From the NCBI GenBank assembly GCA_947475895.1, contig CANJMF010000003.1:62001-126000 (forward strand): 64,000 nucleotides of DNA, given 5' to 3'. The translations under genes were made by a program, and so were the position numbers. Shown one piece after another: positions 53,408 through 62,791 of this stretch. A model generated the notes under the pieces. The model was given only the letters and a program-made list of their open reading frames with translations. It was not told the DNA's origin and made no database searches. This stretch comes from Fidelibacterota bacterium. Its GTDB lineage: Bacteria; Pseudomonadota; Alphaproteobacteria; Rhodospirillales; Rhodospirillaceae. Positions within the stretch are counted from its first letter, which is position 1; each line of letters opens with the position of its first letter.

Positions 53408-56245
53408 ATGTCCGACCCGGCTGACTCCAAAACACCCGATTACCGCGCCACAGTCTTTTTGCCTGTCACCGACTTTCCGATGAAAGCCGGCTTGCCGCAG
53501 CTCGAGCCGACGTTGCTCGCGCGCTGGGAAAAGATGGATCTGTACAAGCGTCTGCGCGAAGCCTCCAAAGGCCGCGAACAATTTGTGCTGCACGATGGCC
53601 CGCCTTACGCCAACGGACATCTCCACATCGGCCACGCGCTCAATAAAATTCTGAAGGACGTTATCGTCCGCGCGCGTCAGATGACAGGCGCCGATTCCAA
53701 CTACGTACCGGGTTGGGACTGTCACGGTCTTCCGATCGAATGGAAGATCGAGGAAGAGTACCGCGCCAAAGGCAAGAGCAAGGACGACGTGCCGGTCATC
53801 GAGTTCCGGCGTCAATGTCGCGACTTCGCCGCCAAATGGATCGAAGTGCAAAAGGGTGAGTTCAAGCGCCTCGGTATCACCGGCGATTGGGACAATCCTT
53901 ACACGACCATGAGCTTTGCTGCTGAAGCCGGCATCGTGCGCGAGCTGGGTAAGTTCGTGATGAACGGCGGGCTTTATAAGGGCTCGAAGCCGGTGTTGTG
54001 GTCCGTGGTTGAAAAGACCGCGCTCGCCGACGCCGAAGTGGAATACGAAGATCATACCTCGACGACCGTATGGGTGCGCTTTCCCATTCAGCAGACCAAT
54101 GTCGCCGAACTTAAAGGCCATAGCATCGTCATCTGGACGACAACGCCGTGGACCCTTCCAGGCAATCGCGCCATCGCTTACGGCGAGAAGCTCGACTACG
54201 TCATCGTTGAAGTCAGCTCGGTCGGCGAAAAAAGTCTGGCGCGTGTCGGTGAGCGTTTTGCCGTTGCGCCGGAACTTTTGGAATCGGTTTTGAAGGCGGC
54301 GGCGATCACCGGTCACACGGAAGTCGCGCGCATCAAGGGCGCAGCATTTGCGGATACCGTCTGCGCGCATCCATGGCGCGGGAAAGGCTATGATTTTCCG
54401 GTGCCGCTGTATGCCGGCGACTTTGTGACCACCGAGCAGGGTACGGGTTTCGTGCACATGGCGCCCGGTCACGGCGAAGACGACTATATTCTTTGTCGCG
54501 CGCGCGGCGTTGCCGTGCCCGACACTGTCGACGGCGACGGCAAGTACTACGAACATGTGCCGCTGTTCGCCGGCAAGCATGTGTTCAAGATCGATCCCGA
54601 TGTGCTTGCGGCGTTGACGGAATCCGGCGCTCTGCTTGCTAACAGCAAGCTGCTGCACAGTTATCCGCATTCGTGGCGCTCGAAAGCGCCGCTCATCTTC
54701 CGCAACACGCCGCAATGGTTCATCTCCATGGAGACGAACGACCTGCGCAAGAAAGCCCTCGCCGCCATCGACGAAACCCAATGGGTTCCGCCGCAGGGCC
54801 GCAATCGTATTTATGCAATGGTCGAGCAGCGCCCCGATTGGTGCATCTCGCGCCAACGTCACTGGGGCGTACCGATCACGGTGTTCGTCAATAAGGCCAA
54901 CGGCGAAATCCTGCGCGATCAAGCGGTCATCGACCGCATCGCCGAAGCGGTCGAAAAAGAAGGCGCGGACGCCTGGATTACATCGCCGCCCGAGCGCTTC
55001 CTTGGTAACAGCTATAAAGCCGAAGAGTGGACGCAAGTCACAGACATCATCGAGGTGTGGTTCGATTCCGGATCCACGCACGCCTTTGTCTTGGAAAAAC
55101 GTCCCGACCTGAAATGGCCGGCGGATCTTTATCTGGAAGGCTCCGACCAGCATCGCGGTTGGTTCCACACGTCGCTGTTGGAATCCGCCGGTACGCGCGG
55201 CCGTGCACCGTTCAACGCCGTGCTGACGCATGGATTCGTGCTCGACGAAAAAGCACGCAAGATGTCGAAGTCGCTAGGCAACGTGGTGGCGCCGCAAGAC
55301 GTCATCAGTCAATCGGGCGCGGATATCTTGCGCTTATGGGTCGTTGCGTCCGACTACAGCCAGGATCTTTCCATCGGTCCGAACATCCTGAAGCAGATGA
55401 GCGATCTCTATCGCCGTTTGCGCAATACGCTGCGCTATCTGCTTGGGAATTTGTCGGGCTTCAGCGAAGCCGAGCGTATCGATCACAAAGATATGCCGGA
55501 GCTGGAGCGCTGGGTTCTGCACCGCGTGTCGGAGCTCGACACGCTCATGCGCGATGCGTGCGCGAACTATGACTTCCACGGCCTGTTCAACGAGCTGCAT
55601 AACTTCTGCGCCGTCGAGCTGTCAGCCTTTTACTTCGACGTGCGTAAAGACGTCCTCTATTGCGACGCGCCAAACAGCGCGCGCCGCCGCGCCGCCCGTA
55701 CGGTGCTCGATACGCTCTACAACTGCCTCGTCACATGGTTCGCGCCCTTCATCTGCTTCACGGCGGAAGAAGCGTGGCTTGCGCGAAATCCCGGCGAAGA
55801 CAGTTCCGTGCACATGCAGCCGTTCCCGACGATCCCGGCCGCCTGGCGCGATCAGGCGCTGGCAGACAAGTGGGTGAAGGTGCGGACGTTGCGCCGTGTC
55901 ATCACCGGCGCACTGGAAGTCGAGCGCGCAGCCAAGAAGATCGGCGCGTCGCTACAAGGCAATCCGAAAGTCTGGGCGCCCGCTGAATTGTTGGACGCCG
56001 TGCGCGATCTGCCCATGGACGATATCTGCATCACGTCAGCCATCAGCATCACGGACGGTACGCCGCCCGCCGGCGCGTATACGCTTCCCGATGTCGCGGG
56101 TGCCGGCGTTGTCGTCGATTTGGCATCGGGTACGAAATGCGTGCGCTGTTGGAAAGTGCTGCCCGATGTTGGCACGCACAAGCACGCTGCGGTTTGCGAG
56201 CGCTGCTCCGACGCGGTCGATTCCATTCCTGCGGCAGCGGAGTAG
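53408..56245 (+). CDS. ileS: Isoleucyl-tRNA synthetase
   Basis: 945 residues, normal length. It charges tRNA(Ile). HIGH motif in GPPYANGHLHIGHALNKI, editing domain in the middle (TPWTLPGNRA; GTGFVHMAPGHGEDD), KMSKS in ARKMSKSLGNVV, and a C-terminal zinc finger CVRCWK...CERCSD. This is the bacterial type with zinc finger. Confidence 0.98.
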   Translation: MSDPADSKTPDYRATVFLPVTDFPMKAGLPQLEPTLLARWEKMDLYKRLREASKGREQFVLHDGPPYANGHLHIGHALNKILKDVIVRARQMTGADSNYVPGWDCHGLPIEWKIEEEYRAKGKSKDDVPVIEFRRQCRDFAAKWIEVQKGEFKRLGITGDWDNPYTTMSFAAEAGIVRELGKFVMNGGLYKGSKPVLWSVVEKTALADAEVEYEDHTSTTVWVRFPIQQTNVAELKGHSIVIWTTTPWTLPGNRAIAYGEKLDYVIVEVSSVGEKSLARVGERFAVAPELLESVLKAAAITGHTEVARIKGAAFADTVCAHPWRGKGYDFPVPLYAGDFVTTEQGTGFVHMAPGHGEDDYILCRARGVAVPDTVDGDGKYYEHVPLFAGKHVFKIDPDVLAALTESGALLANSKLLHSYPHSWRSKAPLIFRNTPQWFISMETNDLRKKALAAIDETQWVPPQGRNRIYAMVEQRPDWCISRQRHWGVPITVFVNKANGEILRDQAVIDRIAEAVEKEGADAWITSPPERFLGNSYKAEEWTQVTDIIEVWFDSGSTHAFVLEKRPDLKWPADLYLEGSDQHRGWFHTSLLESAGTRGRAPFNAVLTHGFVLDEKARKMSKSLGNVVAPQDVISQSGADILRLWVVASDYSQDLSIGPNILKQMSDLYRRLRNTLRYLLGNLSGFSEAERIDHKDMPELERWVLHRVSELDTLMRDACANYDFHGLFNELHNFCAVELSAFYFDVRKDVLYCDAPNSARRRAARTVLDTLYNCLVTWFAPFICFTAEEAWLARNPGEDSSVHMQPFPTIPAAWRDQALADKWVKVRTLRRVITGALEVERAAKKIGASLQGNPKVWAPAELLDAVRDLPMDDICITSAISITDGTPPAGAYTLPDVAGAGVVVDLASGTKCVRCWKVLPDVGTHKHAAVCERCSDAVDSIPAAAE

Positions 56246-56250
56246 GGATC

Positions 56251-56772
56251 GTGGCCGAGACGTCTATGAACACGAGGTCTTGGCCGATCATCGGACTTAT
56301 CACGGCGGTCGCAACGCTGATCGCGGACCAAGTCACCAAGCGCATTGTGATCGATGCCCTGCACGTCCCGGGCAACTACGTGGAAGTACTGCCGTTCTTC
56401 CAGATCAATCTGCAGTTCAACGCCGGCATCAGTTTTTCGATGTTCAATTCCGGCGAAACGGGCACCCGAATCGCGCTGCTGGCCGTTCAGCTACTGGTCA
56501 CGGGCGTTCTCATATGGTGGATGTGGCGTCTGGAACGGCTATGGTTGCAAATCGCCTCGGGTTTCATCATCGGTGGCGCCATCGGAAATGTCATCGACCG
56601 CGCCACGGCCGGCGCGGTGACGGATTTCCTCTTATTCCACTGGCACGAATGGTATTTTCCGTTTTTTAATCTAGCCGATACGGCGATTACAATTGGCGCG
56701 GTCATGTGGCTGCTTGACGCGCTGTTCTTCGGCCATCACGATGCGCCCGCAAACAAGGATACGCCTGTATGA
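56251..56772 (+). CDS. lspA: Signal peptidase II (prolipoprotein)
   Basis: 173 residues from GTG 56251; ATG 56266 is also possible. It cuts the signal from diacylated lipoproteins in the inner membrane. Four membrane segments and both catalytic Asp motifs are present: GNVIDRATAGAVTDF and FFNLADTAITIG. It starts 5 bp after ileS and overlaps the next, lipoprotein gene by 4 bp. Confidence 0.95.
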   Translation: MAETSMNTRSWPIIGLITAVATLIADQVTKRIVIDALHVPGNYVEVLPFFQINLQFNAGISFSMFNSGETGTRIALLAVQLLVTGVLIWWMWRLERLWLQIASGFIIGGAIGNVIDRATAGAVTDFLLFHWHEWYFPFFNLADTAITIGAVMWLLDALFFGHHDAPANKDTPV

Positions 56773-57317
56773 AGACCGCACATTACCTTCTCGTTGCCAC
56801 AGCCCTCGTCGCCCTCGCTGGATGCCAAAGCACCCGCCGCGCCATCGGCCTTGAGAAGACTGTTCCCGACGAATTCGCCGTCGCCGCGCCTGCGCCATTG
56901 GCGCTGCCGCCGGACTTTAATCTGCGTCCGCCCGCGCCAGGCTCGTCGCGTCCTCAGGAACTAACGCCGGCAGAACAAGCGCGTGCGGCATTGATCGGCC
57001 GCGCGCGGCTTCAGGCTTATATCTCGCGGGGTTTTAGCCCGGGCGAAGCGGTGTTCCTCGGTCATGCCGGCGCTGATCAAGCGCCCGCCGATATCCGCAC
57101 AACTCTGGACCACGAGATTTCGTCCTTCGCCCCGGAAGATAAGTCGCTTACCGACAAGCTGGTGTTCTGGCGCGACGAAAAGGGCGAAGGCACCGCCATC
57201 GACCCGGCGGCTGAAAAGCAGCGTCTCAGTCAAAACGCCGCCAACGGCAAAAAGGCCAACGAAGGCCCGATCCCCGTTATCACCAAGGGCGGCAGCTCAC
57301 TGCTCGGGATTTTCTAG
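56769..57317 (+). CDS. bamF: DUF3035 lipoprotein, BamF-like outer-membrane assembly subunit
   Basis: 182 residues. Lipobox LAGC (Cys about residue 19), followed by the short RPDEF-like block TVPDEFAVAAPAPLALPPDF shared by alphaproteobacterial BamF/DUF3035 proteins and BamC. BamF is a lipoprotein of the Bam complex in Caulobacter. The symbol is given on motif and position (next to lspA). The C-terminal two-thirds are not assigned. Overlaps the membrane-protein gene at its end. Confidence 0.8.
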   Translation: MKTAHYLLVATALVALAGCQSTRRAIGLEKTVPDEFAVAAPAPLALPPDFNLRPPAPGSSRPQELTPAEQARAALIGRARLQAYISRGFSPGEAVFLGHAGADQAPADIRTTLDHEISSFAPEDKSLTDKLVFWRDEKGEGTAIDPAAEKQRLSQNAANGKKANEGPIPVITKGGSSLLGIF

Positions 57318-58175
57318 AACCTCCTGAAAAGACGTTTCGATAACGGTTTCGGTCGCCACCGCATTGTCGGTGAGCATCCGATAAACCATGCCGAAAACCG
57401 TCGCCAACACCAAAAAGAGCAAAAATCCGATGAGGTTCTCGGTGACCAGGCTGACATAGGGTGCGATTTTGTCGGCGGGAACGCTCGCGATAATCCCGCC
57501 GATCATTCCGACGAGAAGCGCGAGCAAGTGGGACACGAGCGCGAGAACGGCTCCCGCGAGCATCACCAAGATCATAGCGCCAACCAACCGCCACCCGGCG
57601 CCGGCTGTCATGCGCCAAGCCTCACGCAGGGCCACAGGTTTATCGAGCGCGACCAACACGACGATCATCGCAAAGCGCATGGCCGCGACACAAACGCCAA
57701 GACCCAGGGCCAATCCAAGGACGATCACAAGCACGTTCGCCGCAACCGCTTGCCCGGCTGCGGTAAGCGCGCCGTAAAGCGCGCTGATGATCAATGCGCC
57801 GATCACAATGACCACAAGAAAAACACCAATCGCGGCGAACTGCCATCCCAGCATTCGAAGCTCGAGCCGTCCGAACGTGAACACGGGGCGGCGCCGAGCG
57901 GCGGAGTCTCCGAGTACAACTTTCTGATACCACGTGACCGACACGGATAAATAAACCAACGTCTGAATAAGGCCCGTCAGCATGATTGCCCCAGATGCTC
58001 TCAGATCAGGGGTGCCAGCGGAAACCGCGGATTTGTCGATGCCGTAGATCTGAAGAAGAATCGCGACGGCGAGGGTGATGCCAACCGGAATCCACCCGAA
58101 GTGCACCATGGCGCGGCGCTCTCGCCAGCAATAATCAAATGCCTCGACGACCGTTGCCCACACGCGAAATTTCAT
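57297..58175 (-). CDS. Hypothetical multi-pass membrane protein
   Basis: 292 residues with about six hydrophobic segments, not recognised. The start is ATG 58175 with AAGGGAG upstream. It is Ala/Val/Ile-rich in the segments, with no catalytic motif. It resembles the broad DUF-type membrane proteins with glycerophosphoryl-diester-like membrane domains, but this is not secure. It is convergent with bamF (21-bp overlap) and divergent from the M16 pair. Confidence 0.7.
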   Translation of the reverse strand: MKFRVWATVVEAFDYCWRERRAMVHFGWIPVGITLAVAILLQIYGIDKSAVSAGTPDLRASGAIMLTGLIQTLVYLSVSVTWYQKVVLGDSAARRRPVFTFGRLELRMLGWQFAAIGVFLVVIVIGALIISALYGALTAAGQAVAANVLVIVLGLALGLGVCVAAMRFAMIVVLVALDKPVALREAWRMTAGAGWRLVGAMILVMLAGAVLALVSHLLALLVGMIGGIIASVPADKIAPYVSLVTENLIGFLLFLVLATVFGMVYRMLTDNAVATETVIETSFQEVLENPEQ

Positions 58176-58345
58176 CCGGAAACTCCCTTTCGGCTGGTGC
58201 AAGATTAGCGCAAGTCGCAAAGCTCATGACAGGCCGTTCATGTTTTAAATTGACCGGCCTTAATGCATTGACCTGTCCTGGTCGGCACCGCAATCTTGGT
58301 GCCCCGGGCGCGATTCTCGCGCGCTCTCTGCCGCAGCGGATTTCC

Positions 58346-59728
58346 ATGCATCGCTTCTTTCGCCCTGTCGCCATCGGGTTGCTGTCTTTTGCAGCCTTTG
58401 TATCCGTCGCGTTGCCGGCCCATGCCGCCGTCTATGGGGCAGAGAGCTTCACGCTCGCCAACGGCATGCAGGTGGTCGTGGTGCCCAATCATCGCGCGCC
58501 CGTCGTCAGCTTGATGATCTGGTACAAAAACGGTGCGGCCGACGATCAGCCAGGCAAATCGGGCATCGCGCATTTTCTTGAGCATCTCATGTTCAAAGGC
58601 ACGCCGCGCTATTCCGCCGGCGCCATCACCGATATCGTCGCGCGCCATGGCGGTGAGCAGAACGCATTCACCTCGCACGACTACACGGCGTATTACGAAA
58701 ACGTCGCGGTCGAACATATGCCGCTGATGATGGACATCGAAGCCGATCGCATGCGCAACCTCGCGCTCGACAAAAAGGGCGTCGACACCGAACGCGAAGT
58801 CATTATCGAAGAACGCCGCATGCGCGTCGACAACGTGCCGGCTGCGATTTTGCAGGAGCGCATGGCGGCAGCTTTGTGGATGACAAATCATTACGGCGTT
58901 CCCGTCATCGGCTGGGAGGCCGAGATGCGCGGTCTGACGCAGCGCGACGCCCTCGATTACTACAACAAATTCTACGCACCGAATAATGCGATCCTGTTGG
59001 TCTCCGGCGACGTCACCCGCGATTCTTTCAAGCCGCTTGCCGAAAAATACTTCGGTGTTCTGGCGCCGGCCAAAGGCTGGAATGGAAAACAAACCAAGCG
59101 CACGCGCGCCCCTTTTCTGTATCATCACTCCAATGTGCACGTGAGCATGACGCATGAGCAAGTCACGCAGCCCCAGTGGTCGCGCGACACCATTGCGCCA
59201 AGCTACAACGTCGGCGACCTGGCCGATGTTCATGCCCTCGAAGTTCTGTCGCAACTCATGGGCGGCGGCTCCACCGCGAAAATGTACCGCAAGCTGGTCA
59301 TCGAGCAACAAGTCGCCGCGACGTTCTCGGCGGGCTACGACGGCGAGACAGTGTCGTACGGAACGTTCTCCGTCTCCATGACGCCCGCGCCGGGCGTCAC
59401 GCCGGAAAAAGCCGAGGCGGCCTATGACGCAGCGCTTGCCGATTTATTGAAGGACGGCATCACCGACGCCGACGTGACGCTCGCGAAGCAGCGGCTGAAC
59501 GCGCAATTGGCCTATGCCAAAGACTCGCCAATCTCCGCCGCACAGCAAGTGGGCAGCGCGCTCACCGCGGGTCTGACGCTTGATCAGGTCGAGTCATGGC
59601 CCGAGGCCCTGGCGAAAGTGACGGCAGAGGACGTCCGTAAAGCCGCGCGCAAACTCTTCTCGGAAAGCTCATCCGTGACGGGCGTGTTGCTGCCAGAGGC
59701 GGGCGCTGCAGGAGGACCCAGCCAATGA
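58346..59728 (+). CDS. M16-family zinc metallopeptidase (catalytic)
   Basis: 460 residues with a signal peptide (residues 1 to about 26; ALPAHA). The inverted zinc motif HFLEHLMFKG (HxxEH) is intact, and the distal Glu lies in the ENVAVEHMPL region. It should degrade peptides in the periplasm. The following gene encodes a partner without the motif; such pairs form heterodimers in which one chain is catalytic. The start is ATG 58346 after a long open upstream frame. Confidence 0.94.
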   Translation: MHRFFRPVAIGLLSFAAFVSVALPAHAAVYGAESFTLANGMQVVVVPNHRAPVVSLMIWYKNGAADDQPGKSGIAHFLEHLMFKGTPRYSAGAITDIVARHGGEQNAFTSHDYTAYYENVAVEHMPLMMDIEADRMRNLALDKKGVDTEREVIIEERRMRVDNVPAAILQERMAAALWMTNHYGVPVIGWEAEMRGLTQRDALDYYNKFYAPNNAILLVSGDVTRDSFKPLAEKYFGVLAPAKGWNGKQTKRTRAPFLYHHSNVHVSMTHEQVTQPQWSRDTIAPSYNVGDLADVHALEVLSQLMGGGSTAKMYRKLVIEQQVAATFSAGYDGETVSYGTFSVSMTPAPGVTPEKAEAAYDAALADLLKDGITDADVTLAKQRLNAQLAYAKDSPISAAQQVGSALTAGLTLDQVESWPEALAKVTAEDVRKAARKLFSESSSVTGVLLPEAGAAGGPSQ

Positions 59729-61065
59729 TCCGCATTTTCGCAACACTCATTCTGGCGTGTGGGCTCGTCTCACCGGCGTTCGCTGTAACCGTAAAGGAAG
59801 TGAAAAGCCCGCGCGGCCTGACGGCCTACCTGAGCGAGGACCACACATCGCCCGTGATCGCCATCAGCTTTGGCTTCAAAGGCGGCACCGCGCTCGATCC
59901 AGAGGCGAAACTGGGTTTGTCCAACTTGGCTGCCTCAACGTTGGATGAAGGTGCGGGCGATCTCGACTCGTTCGCGTTCCAGTCCGCTCTGGAAGATCGC
60001 GCGATTACCTTGCGCTATTCTGCCTCCGATGACGCCATCTCCGGTACGTTGGTCACAACCGCGCCCAACGCAGCAAAGGCGTTCGAGTTGTTACATCTCT
60101 CGCTCACGCGCCCACGCTTCGATGCCGAGCCGCTTGAACGTATGCGTCGGCAGATTCTCGTGGGCATTGCCAGCCGCACGGAGAATCCCAATTTCGTTGC
60201 GCGGCAGAAATTGTACCAAACCATGTTCGGTGCGCACCCTTACGCGCGCGACGACGACGGCACAGCGGCAACCGTTAAAGCCATCAGCGCCGATGATTTA
60301 CGCGCCTGGGTGAAAAGCCGCTTCGGCCGCGACCGCCTGATTATCGCGGCGTCCGGTGACATCACCGCTGCCGATCTCGGCAAGGCGATGGATATGATCT
60401 TTGCGGAGCTTCCCGCCACCACGGGCCTCAACGTCATGCTGGCACCGGCCACGGTCGCTGCGAAAGGTCAGACCGTCCGGGTCGAAAAGAACTTGCCGCA
60501 AAGCGTGATCTACCTCGGACAGAAGGGCCTGAAGCGGACCGATCCCGATTGGTACGCGGCCACGCTCGTCGATTACGTTTTGGGCGGCGGCAGCTTCTCG
60601 TCACGCCTCATGGATGAAGTGCGCGAAAAGCGCGGTCTTGCTTACGGCGTATCGACAGCGTTGGCGCCCTACGATGCCGGCGCTGCGATGATTTGCAGCG
60701 TGGCCACGCGCGCCGACCAAGCCGAGACCAGTCTCGCGCTCATTCGCTCAGAGTGGAAAAAAATCCGTGATGAGGGCCCCACCGAGACCGAACTTCAGGG
60801 CGCCAAGGATTACATGATCGGCGCCTGGCCCATGCGCTTCACGTCCACCCGCGCTATCGCCGACATGCTGTATGCCGTCCAACGCGACCACCTGGGCATC
60901 GATTACATCGACAAACGTAATAGCATGCTCGAGGCCGTCACTCTCGACCAAGCCAAACGCGTGGCGCGGACACTTTATGATCCCGATGGCCTCAGCGTCG
61001 TGGTCGTCGGTCCCACTGTGAAAGGCGCCGCGCCGGCCGGAAAACCGGCGGCTCAGGCGCCTTAG
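59725..61065 (+). CDS. M16-family peptidase-like partner (no HxxEH)
   Basis: 446 residues, signal peptide (ATLILACGLVSPAFA). The first domain has GLSNLAASTLDEGAGDLDSF in place of the HxxEH site, so it lacks catalytic zinc ligands. The second domain keeps the RGLAYGVSTALAPYDAG substrate-binding Arg/Tyr. It overlaps the catalytic gene by 4 bp, consistent with co-translation of a heterodimer. Confidence 0.93.
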   Translation: MIRIFATLILACGLVSPAFAVTVKEVKSPRGLTAYLSEDHTSPVIAISFGFKGGTALDPEAKLGLSNLAASTLDEGAGDLDSFAFQSALEDRAITLRYSASDDAISGTLVTTAPNAAKAFELLHLSLTRPRFDAEPLERMRRQILVGIASRTENPNFVARQKLYQTMFGAHPYARDDDGTAATVKAISADDLRAWVKSRFGRDRLIIAASGDITAADLGKAMDMIFAELPATTGLNVMLAPATVAAKGQTVRVEKNLPQSVIYLGQKGLKRTDPDWYAATLVDYVLGGGSFSSRLMDEVREKRGLAYGVSTALAPYDAGAAMICSVATRADQAETSLALIRSEWKKIRDEGPTETELQGAKDYMIGAWPMRFTSTRAIADMLYAVQRDHLGIDYIDKRNSMLEAVTLDQAKRVARTLYDPDGLSVVVVGPTVKGAAPAGKPAAQAP

Positions 61066-61159
61066 CCCACCTGCAACTATTGCTAACGTCTTGAATTTCA
61101 AGGTTATGCCACCGGGAGGGTTTGGCAGGCTCATTGGAGGTTGATATGGTGCCTCCGCG

Positions 61160-62791
61160 ATGAAACCGCCCCTTGAGACTGCGCAACCGACCTCCGAACC
61201 GCTCGCGGCGTTGCCGGCCTGGCACGCGCTTGAAGCGCACGCCGCCAGTGTGCGCGACGCGCATATGCGCGACCTTTTCGCGACCGATCCCGATCGCTTT
61301 GCGCGCCTGTCGTTTTCGCTCGGGCCGCTGCTGGTCGATTACTCCAAAAATCGTCTGACGCCGGAGACGCTTGGTCTTCTCATGGAACTTGCGCACGCGC
61401 GTCATGTCGAGACGGCGCGCGCCGCCATGTTTGCGGGCGAGGCGATCAACACCACCGAAAATCGCGCCGTCATGCATGTGGCGCTGCGCAACCGCGCGGC
61501 GCGCGCAATGCCTGTCGCGAATGTCGACGTGATGCCCGAGGTGCGCGCCGTGCGCGAACGGCTCAAGGATTTTTCCGAGAAAGTCCGTTCCGGTACTTGG
61601 ACCGGCGCCACCGGCAAGCCGATCCGTCATATCGTCAACATCGGCATTGGCGGTTCGCACCTTGGGCCGATGATGGTGGCCGAGGCGCTGAGGGATTTCT
61701 GGCGCGAGGACATGATGCTCGCTTTCGTTTCCAATCCCGATCGCGCGCAGTTGACAGATGCGCTGTCGGGTCTTGATCCCGCCGCAACCTTGTTCGTCGT
61801 TGCGTCGAAGACCTTCACCACGGCCGAGACCATGGCCAATGCGCTTGCCGCGCGTGAATGGCTGACGACGGCCTTGGGCGATGGCGCGGTTGCAAAACAC
61901 TTCGCCGCCGTCTCCACCAATGTCGCCGCCGCCGTGCAGTTCGGCCTGAACCCCGATGCTGTATTCCCCATGTGGGATTGGGTCGGTGGGCGGTATTCGG
62001 TGTGGTCGGCTATTGGACTGCCGATCATCCTGGCCTGCGGTTATGAATGTTTCGATCAATTGCTCGCGGGCGGCGAGGCGATGGATCGCCATTTCGAAAC
62101 GGCGCCCCTCGATCAAAACTTGCCGGTGATTTTGGCGCTGATCGGCATCTGGTATGTGAATTTCTTCAACATGCCGGCGCAAGCGATTCTGCCTTACGAT
62201 CATCGCCTGCGCCTATTGCCATTCCATCTTCAGCAGCTCGATATGGAAAGCAACGGTAAGAGCGTCACGCGCGATGGCGCTGTTGTCGACGTGCCGACCG
62301 GACCCATCATCTTCGGCGGCGGCGGCTCCGACAGTCAGCATTCGTTTTTTCAGCTATTGCACCAAGGCCCGCGTGTCATTCCGTGCGATTTCATCGCGGC
62401 TCTTAAAGGTGGCGACACCGCGAGCCGCGATTTGCTGCTCTCGAATGCCTTCGCCCAAACCGAAGCGCTGATGATGGGGCGCAGTGGCGCCGATATCGCC
62501 GCACACCGCCAATTCACCGGCAACCGTCCCTCCAACACGCTGCTGCTGGATGATGTTTCGCCTTACACCGTCGGAATGCTGATCGCGCTGTACGAACACA
62601 AAGTGTTTGTGCAGGGGTTGATCTGGGGCGTGAATTCTTTCGACCAATGGGGTGTGGAACTCGGCAAAGAATTAGCCAAATCGCTCGAGCCCGCTTTGCG
62701 CGGCGATGCGGCGGCCAGCACCAAGGGCCGCGACGGCTCCACCGTCGGCCTGGTCAATGCCTACCTCAAGTCCAAGGGTAAGGCGTCATGA
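61160..62791 (+). CDS. pgi: Glucose-6-phosphate isomerase
   Basis: 543 residues, normal length. It interconverts glucose 6-phosphate and fructose 6-phosphate. Blocks include NIGIGGSHLGPMMVAEAL, FVVASKTFTTAETMANA, WDWVGGRYSVWSAIGLP, FNMPAQAILPYDHRL and the C-terminal GVNSFDQWGVELGK (catalytic Lys). It overlaps mutL by 4 bp. Confidence 0.97.
   Translation: MKPPLETAQPTSEPLAALPAWHALEAHAASVRDAHMRDLFATDPDRFARLSFSLGPLLVDYSKNRLTPETLGLLMELAHARHVETARAAMFAGEAINTTENRAVMHVALRNRAARAMPVANVDVMPEVRAVRERLKDFSEKVRSGTWTGATGKPIRHIVNIGIGGSHLGPMMVAEALRDFWREDMMLAFVSNPDRAQLTDALSGLDPAATLFVVASKTFTTAETMANALAAREWLTTALGDGAVAKHFAAVSTNVAAAVQFGLNPDAVFPMWDWVGGRYSVWSAIGLPIILACGYECFDQLLAGGEAMDRHFETAPLDQNLPVILALIGIWYVNFFNMPAQAILPYDHRLRLLPFHLQQLDMESNGKSVTRDGAVVDVPTGPIIFGGGGSDSQHSFFQLLHQGPRVIPCDFIAALKGGDTASRDLLLSNAFAQTEALMMGRSGADIAAHRQFTGNRPSNTLLLDDVSPYTVGMLIALYEHKVFVQGLIWGVNSFDQWGVELGKELAKSLEPALRGDAAASTKGRDGSTVGLVNAYLKSKGKAS

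Noticed and set aside
53387-55231. 614-residue minus-strand open frame opposite ileS
   Set aside because: It is antisense to an unmistakable synthetase; a GC-rich codon-bias shadow with no domain.
58238-59311. 357-residue minus-strand open frame opposite the M16 peptidase
   Set aside because: Shadow of a clear peptidase; no recognisable domain or ribosome-binding site.
60992-62203. 403-residue minus-strand open frame opposite pgi
   Set aside because: Composition and His/Arg-rich sequence are typical of the antisense of a real gene.
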